DNA of 52,479 bases from Acidovorax sp. (GCA_024711405.1 JANJSZ010000143.1:1-52479); one strand, 5' to 3'; positions 33,801 through 43,155 are shown, counted from the first letter of the stretch. Made by a program: numbers and translations. Notes: generated by a model from the letters alone, not told the origin.

Positions 33801-33819
33801 TGCCCCGACCTGCGGGGCA
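33801..33819 (-). terminator. Hairpin terminator after the flagellar-rod-like gene
   Basis: TGCCCCG (33801-33807) pairs with CGGGGCA (33813-33819) around ACCTG; on the minus strand TGGTTGTTTC follows. It lies 26 bases beyond the stop of the 33845-34150 gene. Confidence 0.6.
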
Positions 33820-33844
33820 TGGGGGGCGGGGGCGATGCAAACGT

Positions 33845-34150
33845 TCAGGCCTTTGTATCCAGCAGCGAGCCCATCCTCTCGTCCTGCGCCCTGATGGTCT
33901 GCAGGTTGGCCTTGAAGGCGTAGGTGGCCGCCATCTGCTCCACGGCCTCCTGCTCCAGCGCCACACCTTTTTCGCTGGCCTCGCGCTGCACCGTGGCATG
34001 CACGCCCGCACTGTCTTCAACGGCCTGTTGCTCCACCCCCTGGCGGCGATAGCCGGGCGTGTTCATGTTGGCCACGTTGTGGGCCGACGCATCCAGCCGC
34101 AACTGTGCGGCCTGCAGGCCCGAACTGCCGATGGAAGCAATGCTTGTCAT
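33845..34150 (-). CDS. Small flagellar basal-body rod-like (FlgC-type) protein
   Basis: 101 residues from ATG 34150, 6 bases after GGAG. The N-terminus MTSIASIGSSGLQAAQLRLDA and SAHNVANMNTPGYRRQG match the N-terminal rod/hook family signature; the C-terminal ANLQTIRAQDERMGSLLDTK resembles the C-terminal rod segment. It is shorter than FlgC (about 135) and there are no other flagellar genes nearby. It may be a shortened paralogue with another role. Confidence 0.75.
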   Translation of the reverse strand: MTSIASIGSSGLQAAQLRLDASAHNVANMNTPGYRRQGVEQQAVEDSAGVHATVQREASEKGVALEQEAVEQMAATYAFKANLQTIRAQDERMGSLLDTKA

Positions 34151-34225
34151 CATGTGCTCCGCTGGAAACGCACCAAAGGGCAAGCATTGTCTGCCTGTCC
34201 TGCGCACAGGGCAACTCACTGCCAC

Positions 34226-35158
34226 TCACCCATGCGCCTGCACCAGGCATTGCGCAAACGCCTGCGCAGCGCGCGGTGGCTGGGGCGACTTGCGCAGCAC
34301 GCTGACAAACTGGCAGCGGTAGAAAAACTGCGCGGGCTGCACGGCCTGCATCAGGCCCTGGCGCACGAAGGCTTCGGCGTAGTGGTCGGGCAGAAAGCCC
34401 AGATAGCGGCCCGAGAGGATCAGCGTGGCGATCGACTCCTGGTCAAACCCCGTGGCCTTGCGCGGCAGGTGTGCGCGGTGGCTCAGCTCCATGTTGGGCG
34501 AGTGGTAGCCCAGGCCGGCAAACTGGTGGGTGCGCAAGGCGTCCCAGGTCAGGGCCGCGTGGTCGGCCCCGAACAGCGGGTGGCGCGCGCCGCAGTACAG
34601 CAGCATGGTCTCGGTGAACAGGTTGGCATACACCAGGCTTTGCGAGGCGCGGTGCGCCGGGATGATGCCGATATGCAGGCTGCCGTCGATCAGCCCCCGC
34701 TCGATGGCATTGATCGAGGCCACATGCATCTGCAGGCTCACGTCCGGTGCCTGTTCGGAGAACAGCGCAATCGCGTCGCCGATGTGCGCCGCCGGGTTGC
34801 TGGCGGTCTTGTCGAATACCGCCACCTCCAGGCGCCCGCCCATGCGGCGGTGGATGTCGTCGATGCTGCTGCGAAACGCGTCCACGGCGCTCAGCAACCG
34901 CAGGGTTTCGTCGTACACGCGCTGGCCCTCGGGCGTGAGGGCAAAGCCCGCCCGCCCGCGCCGGCACAGCGTGAGGCCCAGGCGCGTCTCCAGGTCTTTC
35001 ATGTGGCGGCTCACGGTGCTGGTGCCGATGTTCAGCTCCAGCTCGGCCGCCGACATGCCGCCGCACTCGGCCACGCTCTTGAACACCTGCAGCAGGCGCA
35101 GGTCCATGTCGCTGAGCTGGCCCAGCACGGCACGTTCACGGGGGGAAGGGGCGGGCAT
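34226..35158 (-). CDS. LysR-family transcriptional regulator
   Basis: 310 residues; HTH at about 20-80 (AAELELNIGTSTVSRHMKDLE), LysR substrate domain after about 105. It is divergent from the pentaheme cytochrome gene with 295 bases between and is the obvious candidate regulator. The stretch after the HTH (LCRRGRAGFALTPEGQRVY) is typical. Confidence 0.9.
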   Translation of the reverse strand: MPAPSPRERAVLGQLSDMDLRLLQVFKSVAECGGMSAAELELNIGTSTVSRHMKDLETRLGLTLCRRGRAGFALTPEGQRVYDETLRLLSAVDAFRSSIDDIHRRMGGRLEVAVFDKTASNPAAHIGDAIALFSEQAPDVSLQMHVASINAIERGLIDGSLHIGIIPAHRASQSLVYANLFTETMLLYCGARHPLFGADHAALTWDALRTHQFAGLGYHSPNMELSHRAHLPRKATGFDQESIATLILSGRYLGFLPDHYAEAFVRQGLMQAVQPAQFFYRCQFVSVLRKSPQPPRAAQAFAQCLVQAHG

Positions 35159-35453
35159 TGCGGTGATACGGGCAAGGGAAAAACAGCCCCCAAGACTACC
35201 AGCCCGATCGCCGGTGCCGGCGCGAACGCAATAGCCTAAAAAAGCTATACCGCCACCCCAAAGCGGTACTTGTGCAGGAAAAACCGGCTGCTTACGATGA
35301 TTTCGCAGGCTGGATCAACAGGAGTCTGTGCTGGTCAAAAGTGGTCATGACAGCGCAGCAAACCTGTTGGAGTTGCGGCAATGGTGCATGCAGTGCACCG
35401 CTGGTGCGTCCCGCGTGCGTATTTTCGCCAAGATTCACACATTACGACTTCCT

Positions 35454-37670
35454 ATGAAGAATCCCCTTCGCCATCCCTCTGCATTCGTTCGCCGCGCGGT
35501 TCTATTCGGAGCACTGGCGGGAATATTCGTGACCGCCTCGCCTGTCATCGGGCAAGCCATCGAAGCGACGACGAGTGCACCGTCCAAACATGCCATGGAG
35601 CCGCAGGTCATTGATGACCTGCCCGCCAACTACGCAGCCGATCTGCCCCCTGAGCAGCGCAGCCTGATTGAGCGTGGACGCTACATCGCCCGTCTGGGCG
35701 ACTGCGTAGCCTGCCACACGGGCGAAAAGTCCCAGCCCATGGCCGGCGGCCTCGCGCTGGAGACACCGTTCGGCAAGCTTTACTCCACCAATATCACGCC
35801 GGACAAGACCACCGGCATGGGCAGCTACAGCTTCGATCAGTTCGATCGCGCCATGCGCAAGGGCGTGGCAGCCGACGGTCGTAACCTGTATCCGGCCATG
35901 CCCTACCCGTCGTATGCCAAGATGTCCACTGAAGACATGCAGGCACTGTATGCGTATCTGATGGAAGGTGTGGCACCGGTGCAAGCGCCGAACAAGGCGT
36001 TGGAAATGGGCTTCCCTTTCAACCAGCGCTGGGGGCTTTCACTGTGGAACTGGCTGTTTCTGGACGCTACGCCGTTCCAGTCCAGCGCCCAGCAAACACC
36101 AGAGTGGAATCGCGGGGCCTACCTGGTACAGGGTCTGGGCCACTGCGGGGCGTGCCACACGCCGCGCGGCGTGGCTTTCCAGGAGAAGGCCATGACCGGC
36201 GAGGGCAAGAGCGGCACCTACTTCCTGGCCGGCGAGACGGTGGAAGGCTGGCGTGCCCTGAGTCTGCGCGACCTGTGGACGCCCAAGGAAACCGCCGAGA
36301 TGCTCAAAACCGGCCGCAACCGCCACGGCACGGTCTCGGGAAACATGGTGGACGTGGTGCAGCACAGCACGCAGTACATGAGCGATTCCGACCTGCTGGC
36401 CATCGGCACCTACCTCAAGTCCCTGCCCGCCGGCAAGGATGACCTGCCCATGCAGGTGGCCCAGGGGCCGGCGCCGCGCATCGCGATTCCGGCGCGCGCC
36501 GTTGGCAGCACTGAAGCCAATGCCGTCAACGCCGCGCACTACAACGTGCCGGCCGACCTCTACACCAGCCGCGGCGGCTTGGGATATCTGCAGTTCTGTG
36601 CGGACTGCCACCGTGCCGATGGCGGCGGCGTCAAGGACGTTTTCCCCTCGCTGGAGGGCAATCGCTCGCTGCGCGCGGACAATCCCAGCACGCTCATCCA
36701 CATCATGCTGACCGGCTGGACTACGCCGGTGACCCAGAGCCACGCACGGCCGCTGACCATGCCGGCTTTCGCCCAGCTGGGCGACCAGGAGATTGCTGAC
36801 ATCCTGAACTTCACCCGCCGCAACTGGGGCAGCAAGGATGCGTCGGAGATCAAGGCCGGGGATATTTCCAGCCAGCGCAAGCAGCTCCATGCATCGCCCG
36901 ACACTTCGCGTCCCTTCGAGACCCCTCGCCTGGCCGCCATGCTGGCCGAGCCCAACGCCAAGCAACTGGTCTATGGCGCGCGCCTGAACATCGAAACACG
37001 CGATCTGCTGCCCAAGAACGTGGGCAATGCGCTGAACTGCGCCAGCTGCCACCTGAATGCCGGCACTGTGGCCGATGGCTCACCCTATATCGGCATCTCG
37101 GCTTTCTTCCCTAGTTACGCGCCGCGCGCCGGCCGCACCATCACGCTGGAAGACCGCATCAACGGCTGTTTCCTGCGCTCAATGAACGGCAAACCGCTGC
37201 CGCTGGACTCGGAGGAGCTCAAGGCCATGGTGGCGCTGTTCGACTGGATGCGTCGCGAGACCAAGCCCGAGGACAAGGTCGAGGGTCGGGGCGTGGGCAA
37301 GGTCAGCCAGAGCATCATCCCCAACACCGAGAACGGCAAGAAAATCTACCAGGCCCAATGCGCACAATGCCACGGCACGGACGGCGAAGGCATCAAGAAC
37401 GCCAAGGGCCAGTGGGTCTATCCGCCGCTATGGGGTGACGAGTCCTTCAACATCGGCGCCGGCATGGCCCGCACCTACACGGCAGCCGCCTTCGTCAAGC
37501 GCAACATGCCGATCGCGATGCACAACAAGTTTCCGCTGGGCCAGGGCGGCTTGACAGACCAGGAGGCGGTGGACGTTGCCGAGTACTTCAGCCACCAGCC
37601 GCGCCCGGACTTCGCCGACAAGGTCAAGGACTGGCCGAATGGTAAAAAACCTGCGGATGCCAGGTACTGA
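35454..37670 (+). CDS. Pentaheme cytochrome c: triheme dehydrogenase-type cytochrome fused to a TsdA-like thiosulfate dehydrogenase domain
   Basis: 738 residues with a signal peptide of about 33 residues. Five CxxCH heme sites: C84, C231, C382, C529 and C636. The first three, with NLYPAMPYPSYAKM and GYCHTPRG-like GACHTPRG, match the triheme cytochrome subunit of alcohol/gluconate dehydrogenases. The last two lie in a domain resembling TsdA: NCASCHLNAG, then TLEDRINGCFLRSMNGKPLP, whose C572 fits the Cys axial ligand of TsdA heme 1, then CAQCHGTDGEG and PPLWGDESFNIGAGMAR. TsdA oxidises thiosulfate to tetrathionate or the reverse. A perfect hairpin follows the stop. Heme count and fold are seen directly; the fusion's reaction is inferred. 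Confidence 0.88.
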   Translation: MKNPLRHPSAFVRRAVLFGALAGIFVTASPVIGQAIEATTSAPSKHAMEPQVIDDLPANYAADLPPEQRSLIERGRYIARLGDCVACHTGEKSQPMAGGLALETPFGKLYSTNITPDKTTGMGSYSFDQFDRAMRKGVAADGRNLYPAMPYPSYAKMSTEDMQALYAYLMEGVAPVQAPNKALEMGFPFNQRWGLSLWNWLFLDATPFQSSAQQTPEWNRGAYLVQGLGHCGACHTPRGVAFQEKAMTGEGKSGTYFLAGETVEGWRALSLRDLWTPKETAEMLKTGRNRHGTVSGNMVDVVQHSTQYMSDSDLLAIGTYLKSLPAGKDDLPMQVAQGPAPRIAIPARAVGSTEANAVNAAHYNVPADLYTSRGGLGYLQFCADCHRADGGGVKDVFPSLEGNRSLRADNPSTLIHIMLTGWTTPVTQSHARPLTMPAFAQLGDQEIADILNFTRRNWGSKDASEIKAGDISSQRKQLHASPDTSRPFETPRLAAMLAEPNAKQLVYGARLNIETRDLLPKNVGNALNCASCHLNAGTVADGSPYIGISAFFPSYAPRAGRTITLEDRINGCFLRSMNGKPLPLDSEELKAMVALFDWMRRETKPEDKVEGRGVGKVSQSIIPNTENGKKIYQAQCAQCHGTDGEGIKNAKGQWVYPPLWGDESFNIGAGMARTYTAAAFVKRNMPIAMHNKFPLGQGGLTDQEAVDVAEYFSHQPRPDFADKVKDWPNGKKPADARY

Positions 37671-37687
37671 GCATCTGTTGACGGTCT

Positions 37688-37709
37688 CGCAGGGGCACAC
37701 GCCCCTGCG
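37688..37709 (+). terminator. Hairpin after the pentaheme cytochrome gene
   Basis: CGCAGGGGC (37688-37696) pairs perfectly with GCCCCTGCG (37701-37709) around ACAC, 18 bases after the stop. There is no T-run, so it may stabilise the mRNA end or need Rho. Confidence 0.55.
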
Positions 37710-37946
37710 GCACTGGCGACACCATGGGGCGGGCACCTTGTCCGCGAACATGGGTAACGTCGTGCATGGCACAGCGCGAACAGGCCCCGGCGGCTACACA
37801 GTGATGTCCTCTGGCGCAGCTTCCATCGCAACCCTCAACGCTTGATTTCGTGCGGTTGAGCAAACGCTGGCAAGCGGTCCACTGCATTTCCAATGCGGAA
37901 ATGCTCTGCGATGGTTTCAGAAGCAATGGGGAGTGGGGCCACGCGT

Positions 37947-38582
37947 TCAGCCGGCTTCCAGGCTCTCCGGGTCGGCGCGCAGGATCAGGCGGGCCAGGTC
38001 GGCGGCATGGCCGCTGCCGGTCTTCTCGGTGATACGCTGGCGGTGCACATGCACAGTGTGGTCGCTGATGCTCAGTTGCCGCGCCACTTCCTTGTTGCTC
38101 AGGCCGAGGGCCAGCAGGCGCGCCACGTCGCGCTCGCGCGGCGACAGGCGCCCGAGCTGCTCCTGCGCGGCGGCGCGCAGCCCCTGCTGGCGCTGCGCCG
38201 CCAGGTTCACACCCACGGCGTAGTTGAGGGCATCGAGCAGCGCCTGCTCGCGAAAGGGCTTTTGCAGAAAATCGATGGCGCCCGCGCGCATGGCCTGCAC
38301 GGCCTGGTCGATGTCGCCGTGGCCGGTCATGAACACGATGGGATAGGCGCGCCCCAGGTCGGCCAGGCGCCGCTGCAGCTCCAGCCCGCTCATGCGCGGC
38401 ATGCGGATGTCCAGCAGCAGGCAGCAGCCCTGGGGCGCGGGCGCTGGATCGGCATCCAGAAAATCCTGCGCCTGTGCGTAGCCCACGGGTGCAAAGCCCA
38501 ACCCTTCCACCATGAACAGGGTCGAGCGCAAAAAAGCGGGGTCGTCATCGACCACATGGATGATGGGAGCAGGTGCAGTCAT
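37947..38582 (-). CDS. TtrR-like response regulator (FixJ/LuxR type)
   Basis: 211 residues. Receiver domain (about 1-120) with D12-D14, phospho-acceptor D58 in LLLDIRMP and the Lys of DFLQKPF; LuxR-type HTH (about 145-205: [25 protein letters not shown]). ATG 38582 overlaps the kinase stop by ATGA, so kinase and regulator are one operon. The closest known pair is TtrSR, which senses tetrathionate; supported by the kinase's sensor domain and by the nearby TsdA-like cytochrome. It is convergent with that cytochrome gene. Confidence 0.88.
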   Translation of the reverse strand: MTAPAPIIHVVDDDPAFLRSTLFMVEGLGFAPVGYAQAQDFLDADPAPAPQGCCLLLDIRMPRMSGLELQRRLADLGRAYPIVFMTGHGDIDQAVQAMRAGAIDFLQKPFREQALLDALNYAVGVNLAAQRQQGLRAAAQEQLGRLSPRERDVARLLALGLSNKEVARQLSISDHTVHVHRQRITEKTGSGHAADLARLILRADPESLEAG

Positions 38583-40443
38583 GGCGTGGTTTCCTGGAGG
38601 GCCGGCAGCGCAGAGACCGCGGGCAAGGCCAGCGGCAGCAGCAATTCGAACACCATGCCGGGCTCGCCCGCCGCGCCGGCGGGGCGGGCCTGCAGCGCGC
38701 CGCCATGCGTTTCGGCAATGCCGCGGCAGATGGCCAGGCCCAGGCCCAAGCCGTCGGGGCGGGTGGTGTAGAAGGGTTCGAACAGCCGCGCACGCTCGGC
38801 ATCGCTCAGCGGGGCGCCCTGGTCTTGCACGGCAATGGCCAGGCGGTCGCCCTGGCATTCGATATGGATGGTGATGGGGGCATCCGCCCGGCCAGCGGCG
38901 CGGTGGGCGTCCAGCGCATTCTTCAGCAGATTCAGCAGCACCTGCTGAATCTGCTGCGGGTCACCCGGCACGCGCAGGCCCCGGCTACCGGGCGCGCCGT
39001 CGACGCGAATCGGCGGTGCCTGGCCCAGCAGGCCGCCAAACAGGGCCACGGCCTCGTTGGCCAGCGCCACCGGGCATTGAGCGCACGCACCGGCACGCGC
39101 TTGCGCGCCAGCGCGCGAATGCTCTCGATGACGCGCGTGGCGCGCTCGGCTTCCTGGCCGATGTCCAGCAATGCCAGGGCCAGCGCGTCGGGTGTGAGGT
39201 CGCCTCGCGTAGCCCGGCGCTGCACGCTGGCGGCGTAGTTGGCGATGGTGGCCAGCGGGTGGCTGAGCTCGTGCGCCAGCGTGGCCGACAGCTCCCCCAG
39301 GATGGACAGGCGCGCGAGGTGGTCCATGGCCTCCTGGCCCTGCGCAATCTGCTGCGCCAGGCGTTCACGCTCGCGCAGACTGCGCGAGAGCTCAAAGGTG
39401 CGGCGCTTGACCAGCACTTCCACATGCAGCATGTAGGCCGCGCCCAGCAGCAACAAGGCCAACATGCCGGCCAGCAAATACCAGTAGCGGCCCAACAGAG
39501 CCTGCGGGCGCGTCTCGCGCATGAACGCATAGGGCTCGGCCTGCAGCGCGCGCAGCACGTCATGCACGCGCTGGTAATCAGCGGGCACCGACCAGCGGCC
39601 GCCATGGGCGTCGGCGGGCAGGGCCAACAACGCCAGCAGCACGGTGCGGCCCAGCTCGGGCGGCGTGTAGGCCAGCGCGGCAAAAGCCCAGCCGGGGTAC
39701 AGCGGCGTGGACGATTGGCAGGCCGCCGGCGCATCGGGCCGCGCGCCCACCACCACCAGCGCGCCCGGGGCCACGCGCCCCGCGCGTTCGAGCTGCTCCA
39801 GCACGCAGGTGCGCAGGATGCCCGCGTCGGCCCGGCCCGCCAGCACCGCGTCGGCCACGCGCTGCATCGGAAAACCGGTGAACACCCGCTGCACCGCGCC
39901 CGCCTCGGCGTCCAGGCCGCTCTGCAACCATTCGTGCGCCACCAGCTGGTAGCCGCCAAACGCCTCTTCGGCCACCGCCGCCACGCGCTGCCCGCGCAGC
40001 GCCTCCAGCGTGGCGGGCAGCGGCGCACCGGCACGCACCACCACGGCCGAGCCCACGGTGTGCGCGGGGTCGTCGCTTTCGGCCGTGGTCTGGGTGGCGA
40101 TGCGCGTGGCGCCATGGCGTGCCTCCAGCCGCACATAGTGCCCCGGGTTGGTCACCACGAAGTCCAGAGCCTGCCGCGCCAGCGCCGCTTCCAGCGCCTG
40201 CGGGTCAAGCACCTGCAGCCGCACGCTGTGCCCCGGCAGGGCGCGCGCCAGCCCGTCGGCCAGCGGCTGCCACAGGCGCTGGGTCTCCTCGCCTTCGAGC
40301 ACGGCCAGCACGCCGATGCGGATGGGCGCGGTGGCCGCCGCGGGCGTCTGCCCGGCCCCCGCCAGCGGCGCAGCCAGCAGCCAGGCCGCCACCAGCCAGC
40401 GCCCTGCCGCGCCAGCGCATCGGAAGAAGGTGGGCTTGCGCAT
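38579..40443 (-). CDS. TtrS-like sensor histidine kinase (one-base frameshift)
   Basis: About 620 residues if the frame is repaired. Signal peptide, then a PhnD-like periplasmic sensor (about 35-290: [35 protein letters not shown] as in TtrS), a transmembrane helix near 320-345, the dimerisation H-box [12 protein letters not shown] with H391, and an ATPase domain ([24 protein letters not shown]). The two halves are in different frames; they join if the GGG at 39072-39074 is read as GGGG, giving [13 protein letters not shown] homopolymer error is as likely as a real mutation. Start ATG 40443. Divergent from the aminotransferase at 40691. Confidence 0.85.
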
Positions 40444-40690
40444 GGGCGAATTGTAAGCAAGGGAAGATTCAGTCTTTGGACAAAAAAGGCTGCAGCGCTT
40501 TCCTGTTCGGCAAAAACAGCTATTTATTTGATAGCAAATCAATCGCCATCGCGACACAGTAGAAACGATCAATGCTTGCATAAATCAGCAAGTGAACATT
40601 GATATTGCGTTCTTTGAGCAATTGGCGACCGGGGCAACAATGGCGGCTCCATGCCCCGGCTGGGGCCGATCTTTGTACCGGAGACTTCCC
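40444..40690. other. Intergenic region with a TAGCTATTT/ATAGC repeat
   Basis: Between divergent genes. It contains GCTGCAGCGCTTTCCTG (near 40489-40505) and the palindrome GCTATTTATTTGATAGC (40519-40535), both modules of the dispersed repeat. Promoters for both genes must lie here, but no clear -35/-10 pair was identified. Confidence 0.45.
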
Positions 40691-42049
40691 ATGAGCTTTG
40701 CCCCCATCGACACCCCCGCCGCTGGCGCCGCACCCCGCATGGACGCCGAATGGCTGGACGCGCACTGGATGCCCTACACGGCCAACCGCCAGTTCAAGCA
40801 AAACCCGCGCATGATCGTGGAGGGCAGCGGCGCGTATTACACCGACAGCGAAGGCCGCAAGATCTTTGACGGCCTTTCGGGCCTGTGGTGCGCGGGCCTG
40901 GGCCACGGCCGCCGCGAGATCGCCGAGGCGATCGGCAAGCAGGCGCAGAAGCTGGACTACGCGCCCGCCTTCCAGTTCGGTCACCCGCTGGGTTTCGAGC
41001 TGGCCAACCGCGTCAAGGAACTCACGCCTGCCGGGCTGGACTATGTGTTCTTCACCGGCTCGGGCTCCGAGTCAGCCGACACCTCGCTGAAGATGGCCCG
41101 CGCCTACTGGCGCGCCAAGGGCCAGGGCACCAAGACGCGCCTGATCGGCCGCGAAAAGGGCTACCACGGCGTGAACTTCGGCGGCATCTCGGTGGGCGGC
41201 ATCGTGGCCAACCGCAAGCTGTTCGGCCAGGGCGTCGAGGCCGACCACCTGCCCCACACCCAGCCGCCGGCGGGCTCGTTCCACAAGGGCATGCCGCCCA
41301 CCGGCAAGGAGCTGGCCGATCGCCTGCTCGACGTGATTGCACTGCACGACGCGAGCAACATCGCGGCTGTGATCGTGGAGCCCTTCTCGGGCTCGGCCGG
41401 CGTCGTCATCCCGCCCGTGGGCTACCTGCAGCGTCTGCGCGAGATCTGCACGCAAAACAACATTCTGCTGATTTTTGACGAGGTGATCAGCGGTTTTGGC
41501 CGCAGCGGCGCCTGGACCGGCGCCGAAGCCTTTGGCGTGACGCCCGACATCCTGAACTTCGCCAAGCAGGTCACCAACGGCGCGCAGCCGCTGGGCGGCG
41601 TGGTGGCCAGCAAGGAAATCTACGACACCTTCATGGCGGCCGGTGGCCCGGACTACATGCTGGAGTTCCCGCATGGCTACACCTACTCGGCCCACCCCGT
41701 GGCCTGCGCGGCGGGCATTGCGACGCTCGACATCCTGCAAAAGGAAGACATGATTGGCCGCGTGAAAGCCCTGGCGCCGTATTTTGAAGCCGCCGTGCAC
41801 AGCCTCCAGGGCACCAAGCATGTGCTGGACATCCGCAACTTCGGCCTGGCTGCGGGCCTGACGATTGCACCGCTGCCCGGCGAGCCTGCCAAGCGCCCGT
41901 ACGAGATCGCGATGAACTGCTGGAAGAAGGGCTTTTACGTGCGCTACGGTGGCGACACCATCCAGCTGGCGCCGCCGTTCATCAGCGAACGCGCCGAGAT
42001 CGACCGCCTGGTCAATGCGCTGGGCGATGCGCTGGCGGAGACGGCCTGA
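40691..42049 (+). CDS. Omega-amino acid:pyruvate aminotransferase (class III, PLP)
   Basis: 452 residues. Class III aminotransferase with GSGSESADTSLKMAR (cofactor phosphate), YHGVNFGGISVGG, IFDEVISGFGRSG and the PLP Lys K292 in LNFAKQVTNGAQPLGG. The N-terminal WMPYTANRQFKQNPRM is the mark of beta-alanine/omega-amino-acid:pyruvate transaminases, which convert beta-alanine and pyruvate into malonate semialdehyde and alanine. ATG 40691 follows GGAGAC. It is convergent with the GntR gene of the carbamoylase operon, and may act on that operon's product. Confidence 0.92.
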   Translation: MSFAPIDTPAAGAAPRMDAEWLDAHWMPYTANRQFKQNPRMIVEGSGAYYTDSEGRKIFDGLSGLWCAGLGHGRREIAEAIGKQAQKLDYAPAFQFGHPLGFELANRVKELTPAGLDYVFFTGSGSESADTSLKMARAYWRAKGQGTKTRLIGREKGYHGVNFGGISVGGIVANRKLFGQGVEADHLPHTQPPAGSFHKGMPPTGKELADRLLDVIALHDASNIAAVIVEPFSGSAGVVIPPVGYLQRLREICTQNNILLIFDEVISGFGRSGAWTGAEAFGVTPDILNFAKQVTNGAQPLGGVVASKEIYDTFMAAGGPDYMLEFPHGYTYSAHPVACAAGIATLDILQKEDMIGRVKALAPYFEAAVHSLQGTKHVLDIRNFGLAAGLTIAPLPGEPAKRPYEIAMNCWKKGFYVRYGGDTIQLAPPFISERAEIDRLVNALGDALAETA

Positions 42050-42075
42050 GCACCGTCACCACGCCAAAAACTCTC

Positions 42076-42125
42076 TGTTGGATCGCTGCCAGCGCTTTCT
42101 GGACAAGCACTGGCAGCGCTTTTGC
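42076..42125. repeat. Dispersed CAGCGCTT-type repeat forming a hairpin after the aminotransferase gene
   Basis: GCTGCCAG (42085-42092) pairs with CTGGCAGC (42110-42117), with CGCTT/AAGC continuing the stem, followed by GCTTTTGCGC. It sits between convergent genes and probably serves as terminator. Confidence 0.65.
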
Positions 42126-42222
42126 GCCCCTGCTGTTTCGGGCGGTACCGCACCAATCGGCCAACTGACCTGCCATCCTCGGCAGCGGCCGGACAGCACT
42201 GCCTCTGGATGGGGTACGTGGG

Positions 42223-43032
42223 TTATTCAGGCCGTACATGCGCGGACCGAGGCCGGCGCAGCGAGTCCGCGTCCAATATCAAGCGGCCCTGGATGCGCCC
42301 CTTCATGCGCTTGACACTGCTGGCTGCCTCGCGCATGTGGATGGCCATGAGTTCGCGCACCCTCTCCGTGTCGCGCGCGCGCGCCGCCTGCACGATATCG
42401 CGGTGGATCTGCGCGTTGGCCTCGCCGAAGCGCCGGTGCTCCGCCTTGGGAGTGCGGTTGCCGAAAACGATGAGCTGGCGAATCATTTCGTTGATCAGCT
42501 CGCAAGTGAAGCGCAGGAACGGATTGGGGTTGGCCGCCGCCAGGATGTCGTGAAAGTTCACGTCTTCGCGGCGCTGGCTGACAAGGTCCTCGTTGCTGCG
42601 TGTCGGGTCGCAGCAGCTGATGCTGTGCTCCAGCGCCGCAAAATCGGCTTCGGTCAGGTGTGGCACAGCGCCGGCCGCCAGTTCGGGCTCGAGCAGCTGG
42701 CGCACGGTGTAGATGTTGTCGATCGTCACTTCCTGGAAAAACAGGTAGTTCTGCATGAACTGCAGCGTGCGGTCGAGTGGCACCTCGGCGATGGTGCCAC
42801 CGCCCGACGGGCCCGTCGAGATGGTCACCAGGCCTTGTACTTCCAAGGATTTCAATGCCTCGCGGATGGTGCCCTTGCTGACGTCGAAATGGGTCTGCAG
42901 CTCGCTCTCGCGCGGTAGTCTGTCGCCGGGGCTGAGATTTTTTTCGGTGATCAGCCGCTTGATTTCCTGGGCCACCAGATCGGGCCGCTTGAGTTGCTTG
43001 ATTGGGCGTTGCCCCGTCGTTTTCGTTGCCAT
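42223..43032 (-). CDS. GntR-family (FadR subfamily) regulator of the Liv-carbamoylase operon
   Basis: 269 residues from ATG 43032 (MATKTTGQRPIKQLKRPDLV). HTH at about 20-85 (ESELQTHFDVSKGTIREALKSLEVQGLV), FCD ligand domain after about 100 with the metal-site His/Asp pattern. It is divergent from the receptor gene at 43314; the space between holds two palindromes that could be its operators. The upstream frame is open to 43140 without family similarity. Confidence 0.88.
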   Translation of the reverse strand: MATKTTGQRPIKQLKRPDLVAQEIKRLITEKNLSPGDRLPRESELQTHFDVSKGTIREALKSLEVQGLVTISTGPSGGGTIAEVPLDRTLQFMQNYLFFQEVTIDNIYTVRQLLEPELAAGAVPHLTEADFAALEHSISCCDPTRSNEDLVSQRREDVNFHDILAAANPNPFLRFTCELINEMIRQLIVFGNRTPKAEHRRFGEANAQIHRDIVQAARARDTERVRELMAIHMREAASSVKRMKGRIQGRLILDADSLRRPRSAHVRPE

Positions 43033-43087
43033 GTCGGGTTGTGCTCTGGTCTGTCCAGCGCGCGGGGTGCGACGCGGGCGCGCTGAT

Positions 43088-43104
43088 GGTGCAGTGTATG
43101 CACC
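43088..43104. promoter_or_regulatory. Candidate operator GGTGCA-N5-TGCACC
   Basis: Perfect 6-base inverted repeat spaced by GTGTA, 56 bases upstream of the gntR start, in the divergent promoter region. Suitable for a dimeric GntR regulator; not a known consensus. Confidence 0.4.
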
Positions 43105-43155
43105 GCAAGTGTGCAATGGAATGGCGCCTAGGGTTTTCACGCGCCCTATTTTTTA

